Below, in pieces: positions 46,367 to 56,147 of a DNA stretch of 64,000 bases. The position numbers and the translations under genes are program-made. The notes below the pieces were generated by a model, which was not told the DNA's origin, searched no databases, and was given only the letters and a program-made list of their open reading frames with translations. Each line of letters begins with the position of its first letter. Positions within the stretch are counted from its first letter, which is position 1. Source of the DNA: Endozoicomonas numazuensis (GTDB lineage Bacteria; Pseudomonadota; Gammaproteobacteria; Pseudomonadales; Endozoicomonadaceae). Where the stretch lies: the NCBI RefSeq assembly GCF_000722635.1, contig NZ_JOKH01000008.1:1-64000 (forward strand), read 5' to 3'.

Positions 46367-47770
46367 GTGGCGGAGAATAATTTTAAAAAGTTTATTGGTA
46401 AGAAAGGCAAAGTTTATAACGCTCGCTGGGAGGAGGCATTTGATCGCATCCTCACGCCTTTTGAAGAGTTCATTCATCGTCAGACAACCAGTGGCATCCT
46501 TCTGATGATTTGCGCGGTCATTGCTTTGGTGATTGCGAATTCGAATCTTTACCCTGCCTATGAACACATTCTGAAAACCTATGCAGGCATTTCCATAGGC
46601 GATGGTGGCCTGAAAATGTCCATTCACCATTGGGTTAATGATGGTCTGATGGCATTTTTCTTTTTCCACGTCGGCCTGGAACTCAAGCGTGAATTTCTGG
46701 TGGGTGAGCTGTCGGATCTGAAGCATGCTGTACTGCCGATCATGGCAGCCATTGGTGGAATGGTAGTGCCTGCTCTGATCTATGCAGGTTTGAATCCGGA
46801 AGGGGTTGCCGCCGATGGCTGGGGAATCCCGATGGCAACAGACATTGCCTTCGCCGTTGGTACTTGTGCACTTTTAGGTGGCCGAGTCCCTAATAGTCTG
46901 ATCACTTTCCTGGTAGCTCTAGCGATTGTGGATGACCTGGGTGCCATCGCTATTATTGCCATTTTTTACACTAATGAAATTAACCAGGTTGCACTGATGT
47001 GGGCCGTTGGCTTTATAGCACTTTTATCAGTGCTTAATGCTTCTGGAATTCGTAACCCATTGCCGTACTTACTGGTGGGTGCCGGGCTCTGGTTCCAGCT
47101 TTACGAAGCCGGTATCCATGCAACATTGGCTGGTGTCATCACTGCCTTTGCCGTACCCGCAAAACCGAAATATGATCCTGTGGCGTTCAGTGACCAGATA
47201 AAAAGTCTGATCCGTCGATTTGATAGCAGTTACCGACCCGGTGAAAACGTTTTGCGCAATGAAAAAATGCGTGCGTATGTCCGTGCTTTGGGAGACGGTA
47301 GTCGGTTAGCAGAAGCCCCTCTGCAACGGATCGAGACGGGTTTACATTTGCCGGTCACCTATATCGTCATACCTATTTTTGCCCTGGCTAATGCCGGCAT
47401 TCCCTTTAATGTATTTTCAGGGGATACGGAGATCTTTAACAACATCACGTTGGGGGTCACCCTGGGACTGGTATTGGGCAAGCTGATTGGTATTGCCGGA
47501 GCTACCTGGGTTGGCTGGAAGCTGGGTTGGGGAGAGTTGCCCCATAAATGCAACTTTATGCATATCATCGGTGTCGCCTTCCTCGGAGGTATAGGCTTTA
47601 CCATGTCGATCTTTATATCAGAACTGGCATTTGCCGGAAGTCCTAACGATCTGGTGCTGGCAAAAGCGGGTGTTCTGGTTGCTTCTCTGATTGCAGGTAT
47701 TGCAGGGTTTATTTGTCTTGCAAAAGCTTCGCCCAAACCGGTGGAAGAGGAAAACTCAGTACAAGCATAA
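46367..47770 (+). CDS. nhaA: Na+/H+ antiporter NhaA
   Basis: 467 residues with about twelve membrane helices. Starts with GTG 46367 behind AAGGAG. Conserved segments: FFFHVGLELKREFLVGELSD, MATDIAFAVGTCALLGGRVP, the sodium/proton-binding IVDDLGAIAIIAIF with D189-D190 (equivalent to D163-D164 of E. coli NhaA), and FLGGIGFTMSIFISELAF. It has a hydrophilic loop insertion (about residues 262-315) that is longer than in E. coli. Function: export of Na+ in exchange for protons, sensible in a marine bacterium. Confidence 0.96.
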   Translation: MAENNFKKFIGKKGKVYNARWEEAFDRILTPFEEFIHRQTTSGILLMICAVIALVIANSNLYPAYEHILKTYAGISIGDGGLKMSIHHWVNDGLMAFFFFHVGLELKREFLVGELSDLKHAVLPIMAAIGGMVVPALIYAGLNPEGVAADGWGIPMATDIAFAVGTCALLGGRVPNSLITFLVALAIVDDLGAIAIIAIFYTNEINQVALMWAVGFIALLSVLNASGIRNPLPYLLVGAGLWFQLYEAGIHATLAGVITAFAVPAKPKYDPVAFSDQIKSLIRRFDSSYRPGENVLRNEKMRAYVRALGDGSRLAEAPLQRIETGLHLPVTYIVIPIFALANAGIPFNVFSGDTEIFNNITLGVTLGLVLGKLIGIAGATWVGWKLGWGELPHKCNFMHIIGVAFLGGIGFTMSIFISELAFAGSPNDLVLAKAGVLVASLIAGIAGFICLAKASPKPVEEENSVQA

Positions 47771-47796
47771 AGGCAGATTGTGTTTGCCTAACGAAA

Positions 47797-47828
47797 AATG
47801 CCCGTAGCATGCTCCGGGCATTTTTTTA
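47797..47828 (+). terminator. Terminator of nhaA
   Basis: AATGCCCG / CGGGCATT stem with a 10-base loop followed by TTTTTT, 27 bp after nhaA. Confidence 0.9.
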
Positions 47829-47981
47829 CTGAATTTTTAACCAAATTTTAAAATATACGTTACTCACCAATATCTTATTGCGCACTCTAAGAAGTTATTC
47901 CTTGTGTCACAAATGTCATCAAACAGTCATCTGCAACCGTTATAAAAAACCCTGATTAAATTATTAGAATCAGGAACCTCG

Positions 47982-49694
47982 ATGGAACTGAAACTTGCCC
48001 GCAACGTCTTTCTTCTGGCTGCCCCTTTTGTCTTGGCTGGTTGTTCAACGGTTCAGGAGACCACTGAAATCACTCACCCCACTATGGAACCTATCGGTCG
48101 TTATGCGTCGGGCAGTTTTCATAAAGGTGCGGCGGAGATTGTGGCCTGGCATAACGCCAGTCAGTCTATCTACGTTGTGAATGCCAGTGATAAGACCGTC
48201 GATATTCTCAGTGGTAAATCCCTTAAAGGTGAGCCTCTGGCTAATCCAACACAAGATTCGAATCTGTTGAAGATAGGCAAGATCAATCTTCAATCCAGTG
48301 TGGATGAAATGGAGCTGGGCGCTGCTAACAGTGTCGCCGTTTATGGTGATTTGCTGGCGGTAGCTGTTGAGAACAGTAACAAACAAAAGAAGGGCGTCAT
48401 CATACTTTATAAGTTGGACGCTGAAGGTGGGGCGGTATTCAGTGATTATAAAGTCGTCGGTGCACTGCCAGATATGGTCTCATTCACTCCAAACGGACAG
48501 TATCTCCTGAGTGCAAATGAGGGGGAACCTTCATTTGATTACAAGCATGACCCGGAAGGTTCAGTCAGTGTTATCAAGGTGACATCGGAAGGCAAGCTGG
48601 AAGAGCCCCGGCATGCCACTTTCACGGCTTTCAATAAAGGCCACTCCAGAAACAGTGAGCTGCCTGATGATGTTAGGGTATTCGGTCGTGATGCTTCTGT
48701 AGCTCAGGACCTTGAGCCTGAATACATTGCTGTTTCTGATAATTCAAACATCGCTTACGTTTCTCTTCAGGAAAATAATGCTCTTGCTGTGATTGATATT
48801 GCCAATGCCCGGGTCGATTCTATAGTGGCTCTTGGCTACAAGGACTATGGGCAGTCCCCGATCGATGCCAGTAATAAAGATGGCGGTGTAAACCTCCAGA
48901 AGTGGAGTGGTGTTTATGGCATGTATCAGCCAGACACGATTGCTACCTATTCTGTAGAAGGTAAAACCTATGTAGTGACAGCAAATGAAGGTGATGCTCG
49001 AGACTACTGGTACAAAGCAGCTTCAGAAGACCAGTGTCTGGCATCCGGTGGTCTGAAATACGACGACGAAGACGGTTGTCTGGGTTTCTCAGAAGAAGTT
49101 CGTACCAAAAAGGTCAAAGTGGATCTGGAGCATCCGAATGCCGATGCGGCAAAAGACAAGAAAAAGCTGGCTCGTCTGAAGATCACCAATACCCTGGGTG
49201 ACATCGATAACGATGGTCAATTTGAACAGCTCTATTCATACGGTGCACGTTCATTCTCTATCTGGAATGAAGAAGGTGAACTGGTTTATGACTCTGGTAG
49301 TGATTTTGAAGAAGTGACCGCTGCTGTTCTTGGTGAAAACTTTAACAATAACGATGAAGAGACCAAAGGGGATAATCGCAGTGATGACAAAGGTCCAGAG
49401 CCTGAAGCATTGGCTTTAGGTGAGGTGGATGGACGTCAGTATGCCTTTATTGGTTTAGAAAGAACCGGTGGTGTTCTTATGTATGACGTAACAAATCCTG
49501 CTGAAGCTGAGTTTATCAGTTACGTCTACAATCGAGATTTCTCAGTGGATACTGAAAAAGAACCCCAAAAAGCAGGTGATGTCTCTCCAGAGGGCATGAA
49601 GTTTGTGGATGCCGGTGAAAGCCCCACAGGAAAGCCTCTGTTGATCATCGGCCATGAAGTATCGGGTTCTACACTGGTTTACCAGATCGACTGA
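47982..49694 (+). CDS. Choice-of-anchor I family lipoprotein (beta-propeller-like)
   Basis: 570 residues. The signal peptide ends in the lipobox LAGC, so C21 should be lipidated and the protein anchored at a membrane surface. The body has repeated propeller-like units: SIYVVNASDKTVDILS, DMVSFTPNGQYLLSANEGEP, EYIAVSDNSNIAYVSLQENN, DTIATYSVEGKTYVVTANEG, DARDYW and PEPEALALGEVDGRQYAFIG, LERTGGVLMYDV. These mark the choice-of-anchor I (alkaline-phosphatase-associated) family. Biochemical role uncertain. Upstream (about 47903-47935) there are TGTCA-type repeats resembling a Pho box. It overlaps kdgK by 16 bp, tail to tail. Confidence 0.85.
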   Translation: MELKLARNVFLLAAPFVLAGCSTVQETTEITHPTMEPIGRYASGSFHKGAAEIVAWHNASQSIYVVNASDKTVDILSGKSLKGEPLANPTQDSNLLKIGKINLQSSVDEMELGAANSVAVYGDLLAVAVENSNKQKKGVIILYKLDAEGGAVFSDYKVVGALPDMVSFTPNGQYLLSANEGEPSFDYKHDPEGSVSVIKVTSEGKLEEPRHATFTAFNKGHSRNSELPDDVRVFGRDASVAQDLEPEYIAVSDNSNIAYVSLQENNALAVIDIANARVDSIVALGYKDYGQSPIDASNKDGGVNLQKWSGVYGMYQPDTIATYSVEGKTYVVTANEGDARDYWYKAASEDQCLASGGLKYDDEDGCLGFSEEVRTKKVKVDLEHPNADAAKDKKKLARLKITNTLGDIDNDGQFEQLYSYGARSFSIWNEEGELVYDSGSDFEEVTAAVLGENFNNNDEETKGDNRSDDKGPEPEALALGEVDGRQYAFIGLERTGGVLMYDVTNPAEAEFISYVYNRDFSVDTEKEPQKAGDVSPEGMKFVDAGESPTGKPLLIIGHEVSGSTLVYQID

Positions 49695-50632
49695 TTATCT
49701 TTTCCTTTCAGCTGACTATTCTTGGGCAAGTATCTGGGAATGATCGCACCAGGGTAGGAAACAACGATAGATGCCATTTGCTGTGCACAGTGAATGGCAT
49801 TTTCTATTGATTTGTTGGCTATCCTGGCAGCCAGATAGGCGCCATTAAAAGCATCACCTGCGGCAGTGGTATCCAGGACGTTTTTTACAGGGATTGCAGG
49901 TATCTGTTTCTCCACTGTAGTGGATCTAACAAAACACCCCCTTTCACCCTGCTTAATAACTACTTCAGGAATGTTCTCCAGACGTTTGAGTATCTGAGAT
50001 AGCTCTGTACCGCCATACAGTGCTGCTTCGTCATCCTGTGAAAGCAGAGCGGTATGGGTCAGAGAAAGTACTTCTGCGATGCATTGTTGAGCCTCTTCAG
50101 TGGACGACCAGAGTGTGGGTCGATAATTGCTGTCAAAAGCAATTTGGGCTCCGCGACGTTTTGCTTGCTGCAGAATATCCAGTAATAACCGACGACTGTG
50201 GTCATCCAGAATAGCCAGAGTAATACCTGAAAGGTAATAGAGGTCAAAAGACTGCTGTAGCTTTACTCGTTGTTCCGGCTCAAGGCCTGCTGTGAACATA
50301 TAGCGAGCTGCTGAGTCGTCTCTGTTGTAACTGAAGCTTCTTTCCCCATCAGCTGTCAGGTGTATCTGGTACTGTCCGGGCTGCTTGCCTTCTACACAAC
50401 CCACTAACTCGCAGTCAATGTCTTCTTTTTGCCATTCGCCCAATAAAGTTGAGCTAAGAGGATCATGTCCCAGTGCTGTGATAAAGCTGATCTTTCCCCC
50501 ATTGTGCAGGGAACGTTTCATATAGACAGCAGTGTTATAAACATCACCTCCGCATCTGAACGGTTCGTTAAACGATGGCTGGGAGTGTTGTTCTTCCATG
50601 CACTCTCCGATGCAGGCAATGGCCTGAATCAT
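49679..50632 (-). CDS. kdgK: 2-keto-3-deoxygluconate kinase
   Basis: About 317 residues from ATG 50632, which has GAGAGG just upstream at the end of uxuA. PfkB-family sugar kinase: substrate lid GGDVYNTAVYMKRSL, and the ATP/catalytic signature DTTAAGDAFNGAYLAAR with base D260. As last gene of the uxaC-uxuB-uxuA operon it should phosphorylate 2-keto-3-deoxygluconate to KDPG, the final step before the aldolase. The specificity is inferred from the operon. Confidence 0.9.
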   Translation of the reverse strand: MIQAIACIGECMEEQHSQPSFNEPFRCGGDVYNTAVYMKRSLHNGGKISFITALGHDPLSSTLLGEWQKEDIDCELVGCVEGKQPGQYQIHLTADGERSFSYNRDDSAARYMFTAGLEPEQRVKLQQSFDLYYLSGITLAILDDHSRRLLLDILQQAKRRGAQIAFDSNYRPTLWSSTEEAQQCIAEVLSLTHTALLSQDDEAALYGGTELSQILKRLENIPEVVIKQGERGCFVRSTTVEKQIPAIPVKNVLDTTAAGDAFNGAYLAARIANKSIENAIHCAQQMASIVVSYPGAIIPRYLPKNSQLKGKDNQSIW

Positions 50633-50636
50633 AAGG

Positions 50637-51851
50637 TTACCTCTCATTACTCAGGCTTAGTGAGTGCTCTATACCTGTCATCAGGCCTCGTAACTCAGCC
50701 AGTCCCCTCATTCTGCCAATGCAAGAATAACCGGGGTTGGTCTTTTTATTCATGTCATCCAACATTTGGTGTCCGTGATCAGGACGCATGGGAATGCAGT
50801 GGTCTGAGCGACCTTCCTGTTTTCTTCTACGCTGTTCAAGCAACAAATTGCGGACAATGGGAAACATATTGTGGTCGCCCTGAAGGTGATCGGCTTCATG
50901 GAAACTCTGTGAGTCAGTTTCCCGTGAGATATTCCGTAAATGCACAAAACCGATGCGGTGCCCCAGCCTTTCTACCAGCCCTGCCAGATCAATGCCTTTC
51001 ACAGGCCCCAGAGAACCGCAGCAGAGTGTGATGCTATTCGCCGGAGAATCGACCATCTCAAGAATGTCTGAAAGATCCGTTTCAGTACTGGCGATGCGCG
51101 GTAATCCCAGTAATGGCCAGGGAGGATCATCAGGATGTATAGCCATGCAGATGTCGTGTCTTTGGGCAACAGGTATGACCTGTTTCAGGAAGAAAGCCAG
51201 ATTTTCTTTTAACTGTTTACTGCTGATTGTCTGATATGGGTCAATGGCGCTCTGGAGTTGGTGGACGGTGTAATCTTCTTCAGAACCAGGTAGTCCTGCA
51301 ATAATGTTAGCTGTGAGTCGTTTAATGGATTCAGATGACAAGGACTTGAAACGTTGCTGAGCTTTATCGTAAAGCTGAGCGTTGTAGTCTTGCTTTGCTG
51401 TCGGTCTTTTAAGGATAAAGAGATCAAAGGCTGCAAAGTCGACCGCATCAAAACGCAGGGCTCTGGAACCGTCGGGCATTTCATATGCCAGATCGGTGCG
51501 GGTCCAGTCGAGAACCGGCATGAAGTTATAACAAACGGTTTTGATGCCGCATTGGGAGAGGTTTTCGAGTGTCTTCTGATAATTCTCTATATGTCTGAGG
51601 TAATCGCCATTACGAAGCTTTATAGCTTCGGTCACGGGGACACTTTCTACCACTGACCAACTCAGTCCGGTTGGCTGGTCGTTGTTGAATTCAATCTCCC
51701 GACAACGTCTCTGGATTTCTTTAAGCGACCATACCTCTCCATTAGGAATATGATGCAGGGCTGTAACTATGCCAGTAGCTCCCGTTTGTCGAATATCATT
51801 GATTGTCACTGGATCATCAGGGCCGAACCAGCGCCAGGTTTGCTCCATCAT
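50637..51851 (-). CDS. uxuA: Mannonate dehydratase
   Basis: 404 residues, normal for UxuA. Converts D-mannonate to 2-keto-3-deoxygluconate. Signatures: MEQTWRWFGPDDPVTINDIR at the N-terminus, GATGIVTALHHIPNGEVW, CYNFMPVLDWTRTDL, MAIHPDDPPWPLLGLPRI with metal-binding His, and LCCGSLGP, MRPDHGHQMLDD near the C-terminus. Overlaps uxuB by 4 bp (ATGA). Confidence 0.96.
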   Translation of the reverse strand: MMEQTWRWFGPDDPVTINDIRQTGATGIVTALHHIPNGEVWSLKEIQRRCREIEFNNDQPTGLSWSVVESVPVTEAIKLRNGDYLRHIENYQKTLENLSQCGIKTVCYNFMPVLDWTRTDLAYEMPDGSRALRFDAVDFAAFDLFILKRPTAKQDYNAQLYDKAQQRFKSLSSESIKRLTANIIAGLPGSEEDYTVHQLQSAIDPYQTISSKQLKENLAFFLKQVIPVAQRHDICMAIHPDDPPWPLLGLPRIASTETDLSDILEMVDSPANSITLCCGSLGPVKGIDLAGLVERLGHRIGFVHLRNISRETDSQSFHEADHLQGDHNMFPIVRNLLLEQRRRKQEGRSDHCIPMRPDHGHQMLDDMNKKTNPGYSCIGRMRGLAELRGLMTGIEHSLSLSNER

Positions 51852-53356
51852 AATGAACCTCTTTCCGCCAGAGATATGACCGCTGCTTCAGCCCCACTTT
51901 CCAAGAGGATGTGATAAGCGTTGCTTATAACTTTCTTGAACTCAGTGTTTACGATCAAGTCCTCACCAAACACCGTTTCCAGGTTCAACATATTGGCCAG
52001 AAAATGGTCTGGATCATCTGGGTAGCGGTTATGGATTTTCAGAAATTCATGTTTGAGAGGGTCGAGGACTTCGATCCTCTCTCCCAGAAGGTTTTGGCCA
52101 CTGGCGTATTGTATCCATGCAGCGATCCCCAGACCCAGAAAGTTGAAGGAAGATTTTTGTTTCAGGTGCCAGCGCACAGTATTGAGCCATCGCTGTGGGA
52201 TTTTCTGACTGCCGTCCATGGCTACCTGCGAGGTTTTATGTTTCAGACAGGTATTACTGAATCGACTCAGAATTTGATCGGCATAGGCATGCAGATCCAC
52301 TCCCTCTGGCATACTCAGAGATACCATGGCTTCTTCATAGAGCAGGCGTCGAGCTGCAAGACGGTAGCCACTGTGGCTCATAACCTGTGCAATGGTTTGA
52401 AAGCCTCCAAGGTAGCCCAGATAAGCCAGAAAAGAGTGGCATCCATTGAGCATCCTCAGTTTCATCGTTTCATAAGGTCTGACATCGTCAACAAACTTGG
52501 CACCATCAATCAGATCCCAGTCGGGCCGCCCCATAGGAAAGTTGTCTTCGACAACCCACTGACGAAAGTTCTCTGTGAGTAGGGCGGCAGAGTCATAAAA
52601 ACTGTTTTGTTCAGCGAGGTCAGCAAGATCACTGTCTGAAACAGAGGGAACGATACGGTCTACCATCGTGTTTGGAAATGCAACATTCTGCTCTATCCAG
52701 TTGGCCAGTTCAGGGTCTGAAAGCTTTGCCAGCTGTAAAACAGCACTTCGGGTGCGCTGGCCGTTTTCCGGAATGTTGTCGCAACTCAGAACCGTGAAGG
52801 CGGGTCTGCTCTTCTGTTGTCGTATTTTAAGCGCCTGAATAATAAATCCCATCGCGGTGACAGGGTGTTCAGGATGATGAATATCATTCTGTATATCGGG
52901 ATGATCTGTCAGTAGCTTGTCGGATGAAGGATCAAGGCAATAACCTTTCTCAGTGATGGTTAAAGAAACAATACGAGTTTCTAACTCTGCCATTTGTTGA
53001 ATCAGAGGCACTGGATCAACTCGGGCAAACAAACATTTCACCAGTGCCCCACAAATGGAGACCGAGCGGTGACCTTTTGCATCGACTTCGGTCACTGAGA
53101 ACAGGTTGTCTTGCTGATCAAGCGCTTCAACCAGCTTTAGATTACTGCGGATATTGGCTGCACAAATCCCCCAGGCTTTTTCGTCACCGGCACTGAGTGT
53201 TTCACAGGTATATAGTGCCTGATGCGCTCTGTGAAAGGCGCCCAGTCCCAGATGAATAATGCCTGTTTTTAACTGACTACGATCATAGCTGAAGGCATTC
53301 ATCCAGGGTTCTATTGTCAGGTCACTGTTGAGTCTTTTGGCTACAGAGTTATCCAT
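51848..53356 (-). CDS. uxuB: Fructuronate reductase (mannitol dehydrogenase family)
   Basis: 502 residues. Reduces D-fructuronate to D-mannonate with NADH. Long-chain polyol dehydrogenase motifs: GIIHLGLGAFHRAHQALYTC (NAD-binding), FTVLSCDNIPENGQRTRSAV, FPNTMVDRIVPSVSDSDL and the catalytic lysine segment DDVRPYETMKLRMLNGCHSF. Position between uxaC and uxuA fits UxuB; the same fold is used by UxaB and mannitol dehydrogenases. The start overlaps the uxaC stop (TGATG). Confidence 0.93.
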   Translation of the reverse strand: MDNSVAKRLNSDLTIEPWMNAFSYDRSQLKTGIIHLGLGAFHRAHQALYTCETLSAGDEKAWGICAANIRSNLKLVEALDQQDNLFSVTEVDAKGHRSVSICGALVKCLFARVDPVPLIQQMAELETRIVSLTITEKGYCLDPSSDKLLTDHPDIQNDIHHPEHPVTAMGFIIQALKIRQQKSRPAFTVLSCDNIPENGQRTRSAVLQLAKLSDPELANWIEQNVAFPNTMVDRIVPSVSDSDLADLAEQNSFYDSAALLTENFRQWVVEDNFPMGRPDWDLIDGAKFVDDVRPYETMKLRMLNGCHSFLAYLGYLGGFQTIAQVMSHSGYRLAARRLLYEEAMVSLSMPEGVDLHAYADQILSRFSNTCLKHKTSQVAMDGSQKIPQRWLNTVRWHLKQKSSFNFLGLGIAAWIQYASGQNLLGERIEVLDPLKHEFLKIHNRYPDDPDHFLANMLNLETVFGEDLIVNTEFKKVISNAYHILLESGAEAAVISLAERGSL

Positions 53357-54768
53357 CAGAGTTTATAGGCCTCTTTAGGGAGTCGATACGTCAGGTCATG
53401 AGCTGTTTCTATAGCTTCGTCTAACGTCATTCTGTGTTCACAGACCAGGTCAGCCAGGAAGCGACTGTCCATCCTTCGTGCAACATCATGGCGGGCCGGA
53501 ATAGAGAGAAATGCACGAGTATCGTCGTTAAATCCCACGGTGTTGTAAAAGCCGGCTGTTTCTGTGGTTTGTTGTCGGTAGCGAAGCATGCCTTCAGGGC
53601 TGTCATGAAACCACCAGGGTGGGCCCAGTTTCATGGCTGGATAGTGACCAGCCAGTGGCGCTAACTCTCGACTGTAAGTGGACTCATCGAGGGTGAAGAC
53701 AATCAGGGTAAGCTCAGGATGGTTGCCTGCGTCATTCAGCAGAGGTTCTAATCCTTCAACGAAATTAACAGGGCGAGGAATGTCACAGCCTTTATCCATT
53801 CCAAAGCGATCGAATACGTGTGCATTATGGTTGCGGCAGGAGCCTGTATGAAGCTGCATAACCAATCCGTCCTGGAGGCTCATGCGAGCCATTTCTACCA
53901 GCATATGGCCTCTGAATTGTTCTGCCTCACCTGCAGAAAGGGTTCCTTCCAGTGCTTGGGTAAGAAACCTTTGGCACTGAGATTCTGAAAGTATTGTCGT
54001 ATAAGGTGTCGGGAACCCATGATCGGTGGCTGTTGCGCCGGACTCCGCAAAAAAACGACGGCGAACCCTCAGGGCTTCAAGGTACTGGTGCCAGTTGTGA
54101 GGATCTTGCCCGGTGAGTTCGGCCAGTTTCTGCATGTCTTGCTGGAAGTCAGGGTGTTCAGGGTTGGTCACACTGTCTGGCCGGAAGGTAGTGATGACCC
54201 GCCCTTTCCATTCTGACTGATTCAAATGTTGGTGGTATGTCAGCGAATCTACGGCTGACTCAGTGGTTGCCAGTACTTCTATGTTAAAGCGCTCGAATAA
54301 GGTTCTGGGAAGAAAGGCCGGTGTGCTGAGTTTATGACTGATTTCATCGTAGATTTGATCGGCAGTGGTTGCATTCAGTGAGTGTGAAACCCTCAGGACT
54401 TCATGGAGTGCGTGATCAATCCAGAGTCGAGTGGGTGTGGCACGGTAGAGTTGTTGGTAGTGTTGGGCAAAAGTGTGCCAGATTTTTCTTGGGTTGAGTT
54501 CAGTGGCTCCGGATGCATCAGGTACACCCAGGTTTTCCATGGGAATTCCCTGACTGTAGAGCATTCTGAAGACATAATGATCTGGTGTGATGAACAGGGC
54601 TGAAGGATTTTCGAAAGGCAGGTTTTCAGCAAACCATCTGGCTTCGGTATGCCCATGTGGGCTGATGATAGGTAACGCTTTTATGGTTTGATAAATCTCT
54701 CGGGCTACCTGCCGGACTGCAGGCTCTACAGGGAACAGTCTGTCAGGGTGCAGGAGCTCACTGGTCAT
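53356..54768 (-). CDS. uxaC: Glucuronate isomerase
   Basis: 470 residues, standard length. Interconverts D-glucuronate/D-fructuronate and D-galacturonate/D-tagaturonate, so it serves both hexuronate branches. Motifs: ISPHGHTEARWFAENLPFEN (metal-binding His), LFITPDHYVFRMLYSQGIPM, MQLHTGSCRNHNAHVFDRFG, and GPPWWFHDSPEGMLRYRQQT. First catabolic gene behind the TRAP transporter. Confidence 0.96.
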   Translation of the reverse strand: MTSELLHPDRLFPVEPAVRQVAREIYQTIKALPIISPHGHTEARWFAENLPFENPSALFITPDHYVFRMLYSQGIPMENLGVPDASGATELNPRKIWHTFAQHYQQLYRATPTRLWIDHALHEVLRVSHSLNATTADQIYDEISHKLSTPAFLPRTLFERFNIEVLATTESAVDSLTYHQHLNQSEWKGRVITTFRPDSVTNPEHPDFQQDMQKLAELTGQDPHNWHQYLEALRVRRRFFAESGATATDHGFPTPYTTILSESQCQRFLTQALEGTLSAGEAEQFRGHMLVEMARMSLQDGLVMQLHTGSCRNHNAHVFDRFGMDKGCDIPRPVNFVEGLEPLLNDAGNHPELTLIVFTLDESTYSRELAPLAGHYPAMKLGPPWWFHDSPEGMLRYRQQTTETAGFYNTVGFNDDTRAFLSIPARHDVARRMDSRFLADLVCEHRMTLDEAIETAHDLTYRLPKEAYKL

Positions 54769-54842
54769 AACGTCACCTCAAAAAGACCTGTCGAATGGAT
54801 TCATCAGTGTAGTCTGGAAAACACTGTGTGCCGGGCGTTCTG

Positions 54843-56147
54843 TTAATTCAAGCCAAATAGATGTGGCAGAAATAATGAGATCTGAGGGACAAAGGAAATG
54901 ATCATTAGCAACAGAAAGAGAACCACGTAAAACGGCAACATGGGGCGGATGACTTGATGAATATCCACCTTGCCAACGCTGCAACCAATAAACAGGGCAT
55001 TACCCACGGGTGGGGTAATCAGGCCAATGCAGAGATTGAAAATCATCATGATGCCAAAATGCAGGGGGCTCATACCCAGTTCTGTAGCAATAGGCAAAAA
55101 AATAGGCGTAAACACCAGCACTGCAGGCGTCATATCCATAAATGTGCCTATAAATAGAAGTAACAGGTTGATGGCGAGAATAATCAGAATTGGGTTATCT
55201 GACAGTTTTAGAAGATGGGTGCTGATCAGGTTGGGCAAGTCTGCTGATGTTAACGCCCAGGACATGCTGACAGAGACAGCAACCAACAGAAGAACAATTG
55301 AGGTCGTGATGACAGACTCAAGAATAATGGACGGCAACTGTTTAATAGTGATCTCTCGATAGATGAAAAAGGCCAGAATAAAACTGTAGGCAACAGCAAA
55401 AGCGGAAGCCTCTGTCGCTGTAAATATGCCGCTTAGAATGCCTCCCATAACAATAATGATCAAAGAGAGGCAGGGCATGGCTTCCAGAAAAGCGCGGAAG
55501 ATTGTTTGTACCGGTGGGCGTTTATTTCGAGGGTAATGACGTCCAGCCGCAATCCAGGCTGTTACGGCCATCAGGCAAAGTCCCATCAGAATACCTGGCA
55601 GGTATCCCGCCATAAACAGCGCAGCAATCGATACTGAGCCACTGGTCAGAGCATAAACAATCATCACGTTGCTGGGAGGAATCAACAGACCTACCGGACA
55701 GGACGCCGCATTAACGGCAGCTGAAAAGGCCGGATTGTAACCTTCCTTTTTTTGCACCGGGCTGATAATGCTGCCAACAGCAGCGGCCGATGCAGCGCCA
55801 GAGCCTGAAATTGAGCCAAAAAGCATATTAGCCATGATGTTTACATGAGCCAGAGAGCCGGGGAGTGTGCCGACCAATACCTGAGAAAAGTTAATGAGCC
55901 GGCGGGCAATGCCTCCCTGGTTCATTAACACGCCCGCAAGAATAAAAAAGGGGATCGCCAGCAGGGAAAAACTTTTCAGACCTGTACTCAATCTCTGGGC
56001 AATAAGAATCAGAGACGTTTCAAAAGGCAACATGGTCATCACAGATAGCAATGTTGCAATGCCTATGGCAAAGCAAATGGGTACCCCCAGAAACAGTAGT
56101 AATAGGAAACATCCAAAAAGAATCGTTATAGCGAGTATTTCCATCAT
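54843..56147 (-). CDS. TRAP transporter large permease (DctM)
   Basis: 434 residues with about twelve membrane segments; the main sodium-coupled channel of a TRAP importer. Segments: FLGVPICFAIGIATLLSVMT, FFILAGVLMNQGGIARRLIN, AAAVGSIISPVQKKEGYNPA, CPVGLLIPPSNVMIVYAL and ITPPVGNALFIGCSVGKVDI. Overlaps the small permease by 4 bp. By operon context the substrate is most likely a hexuronate such as glucuronate. Confidence 0.93.
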   Translation of the reverse strand: MMEILAITILFGCFLLLLFLGVPICFAIGIATLLSVMTMLPFETSLILIAQRLSTGLKSFSLLAIPFFILAGVLMNQGGIARRLINFSQVLVGTLPGSLAHVNIMANMLFGSISGSGAASAAAVGSIISPVQKKEGYNPAFSAAVNAASCPVGLLIPPSNVMIVYALTSGSVSIAALFMAGYLPGILMGLCLMAVTAWIAAGRHYPRNKRPPVQTIFRAFLEAMPCLSLIIIVMGGILSGIFTATEASAFAVAYSFILAFFIYREITIKQLPSIILESVITTSIVLLLVAVSVSMSWALTSADLPNLISTHLLKLSDNPILIILAINLLLLFIGTFMDMTPAVLVFTPIFLPIATELGMSPLHFGIMMIFNLCIGLITPPVGNALFIGCSVGKVDIHQVIRPMLPFYVVLFLLLMIISFVPQISLFLPHLFGLN

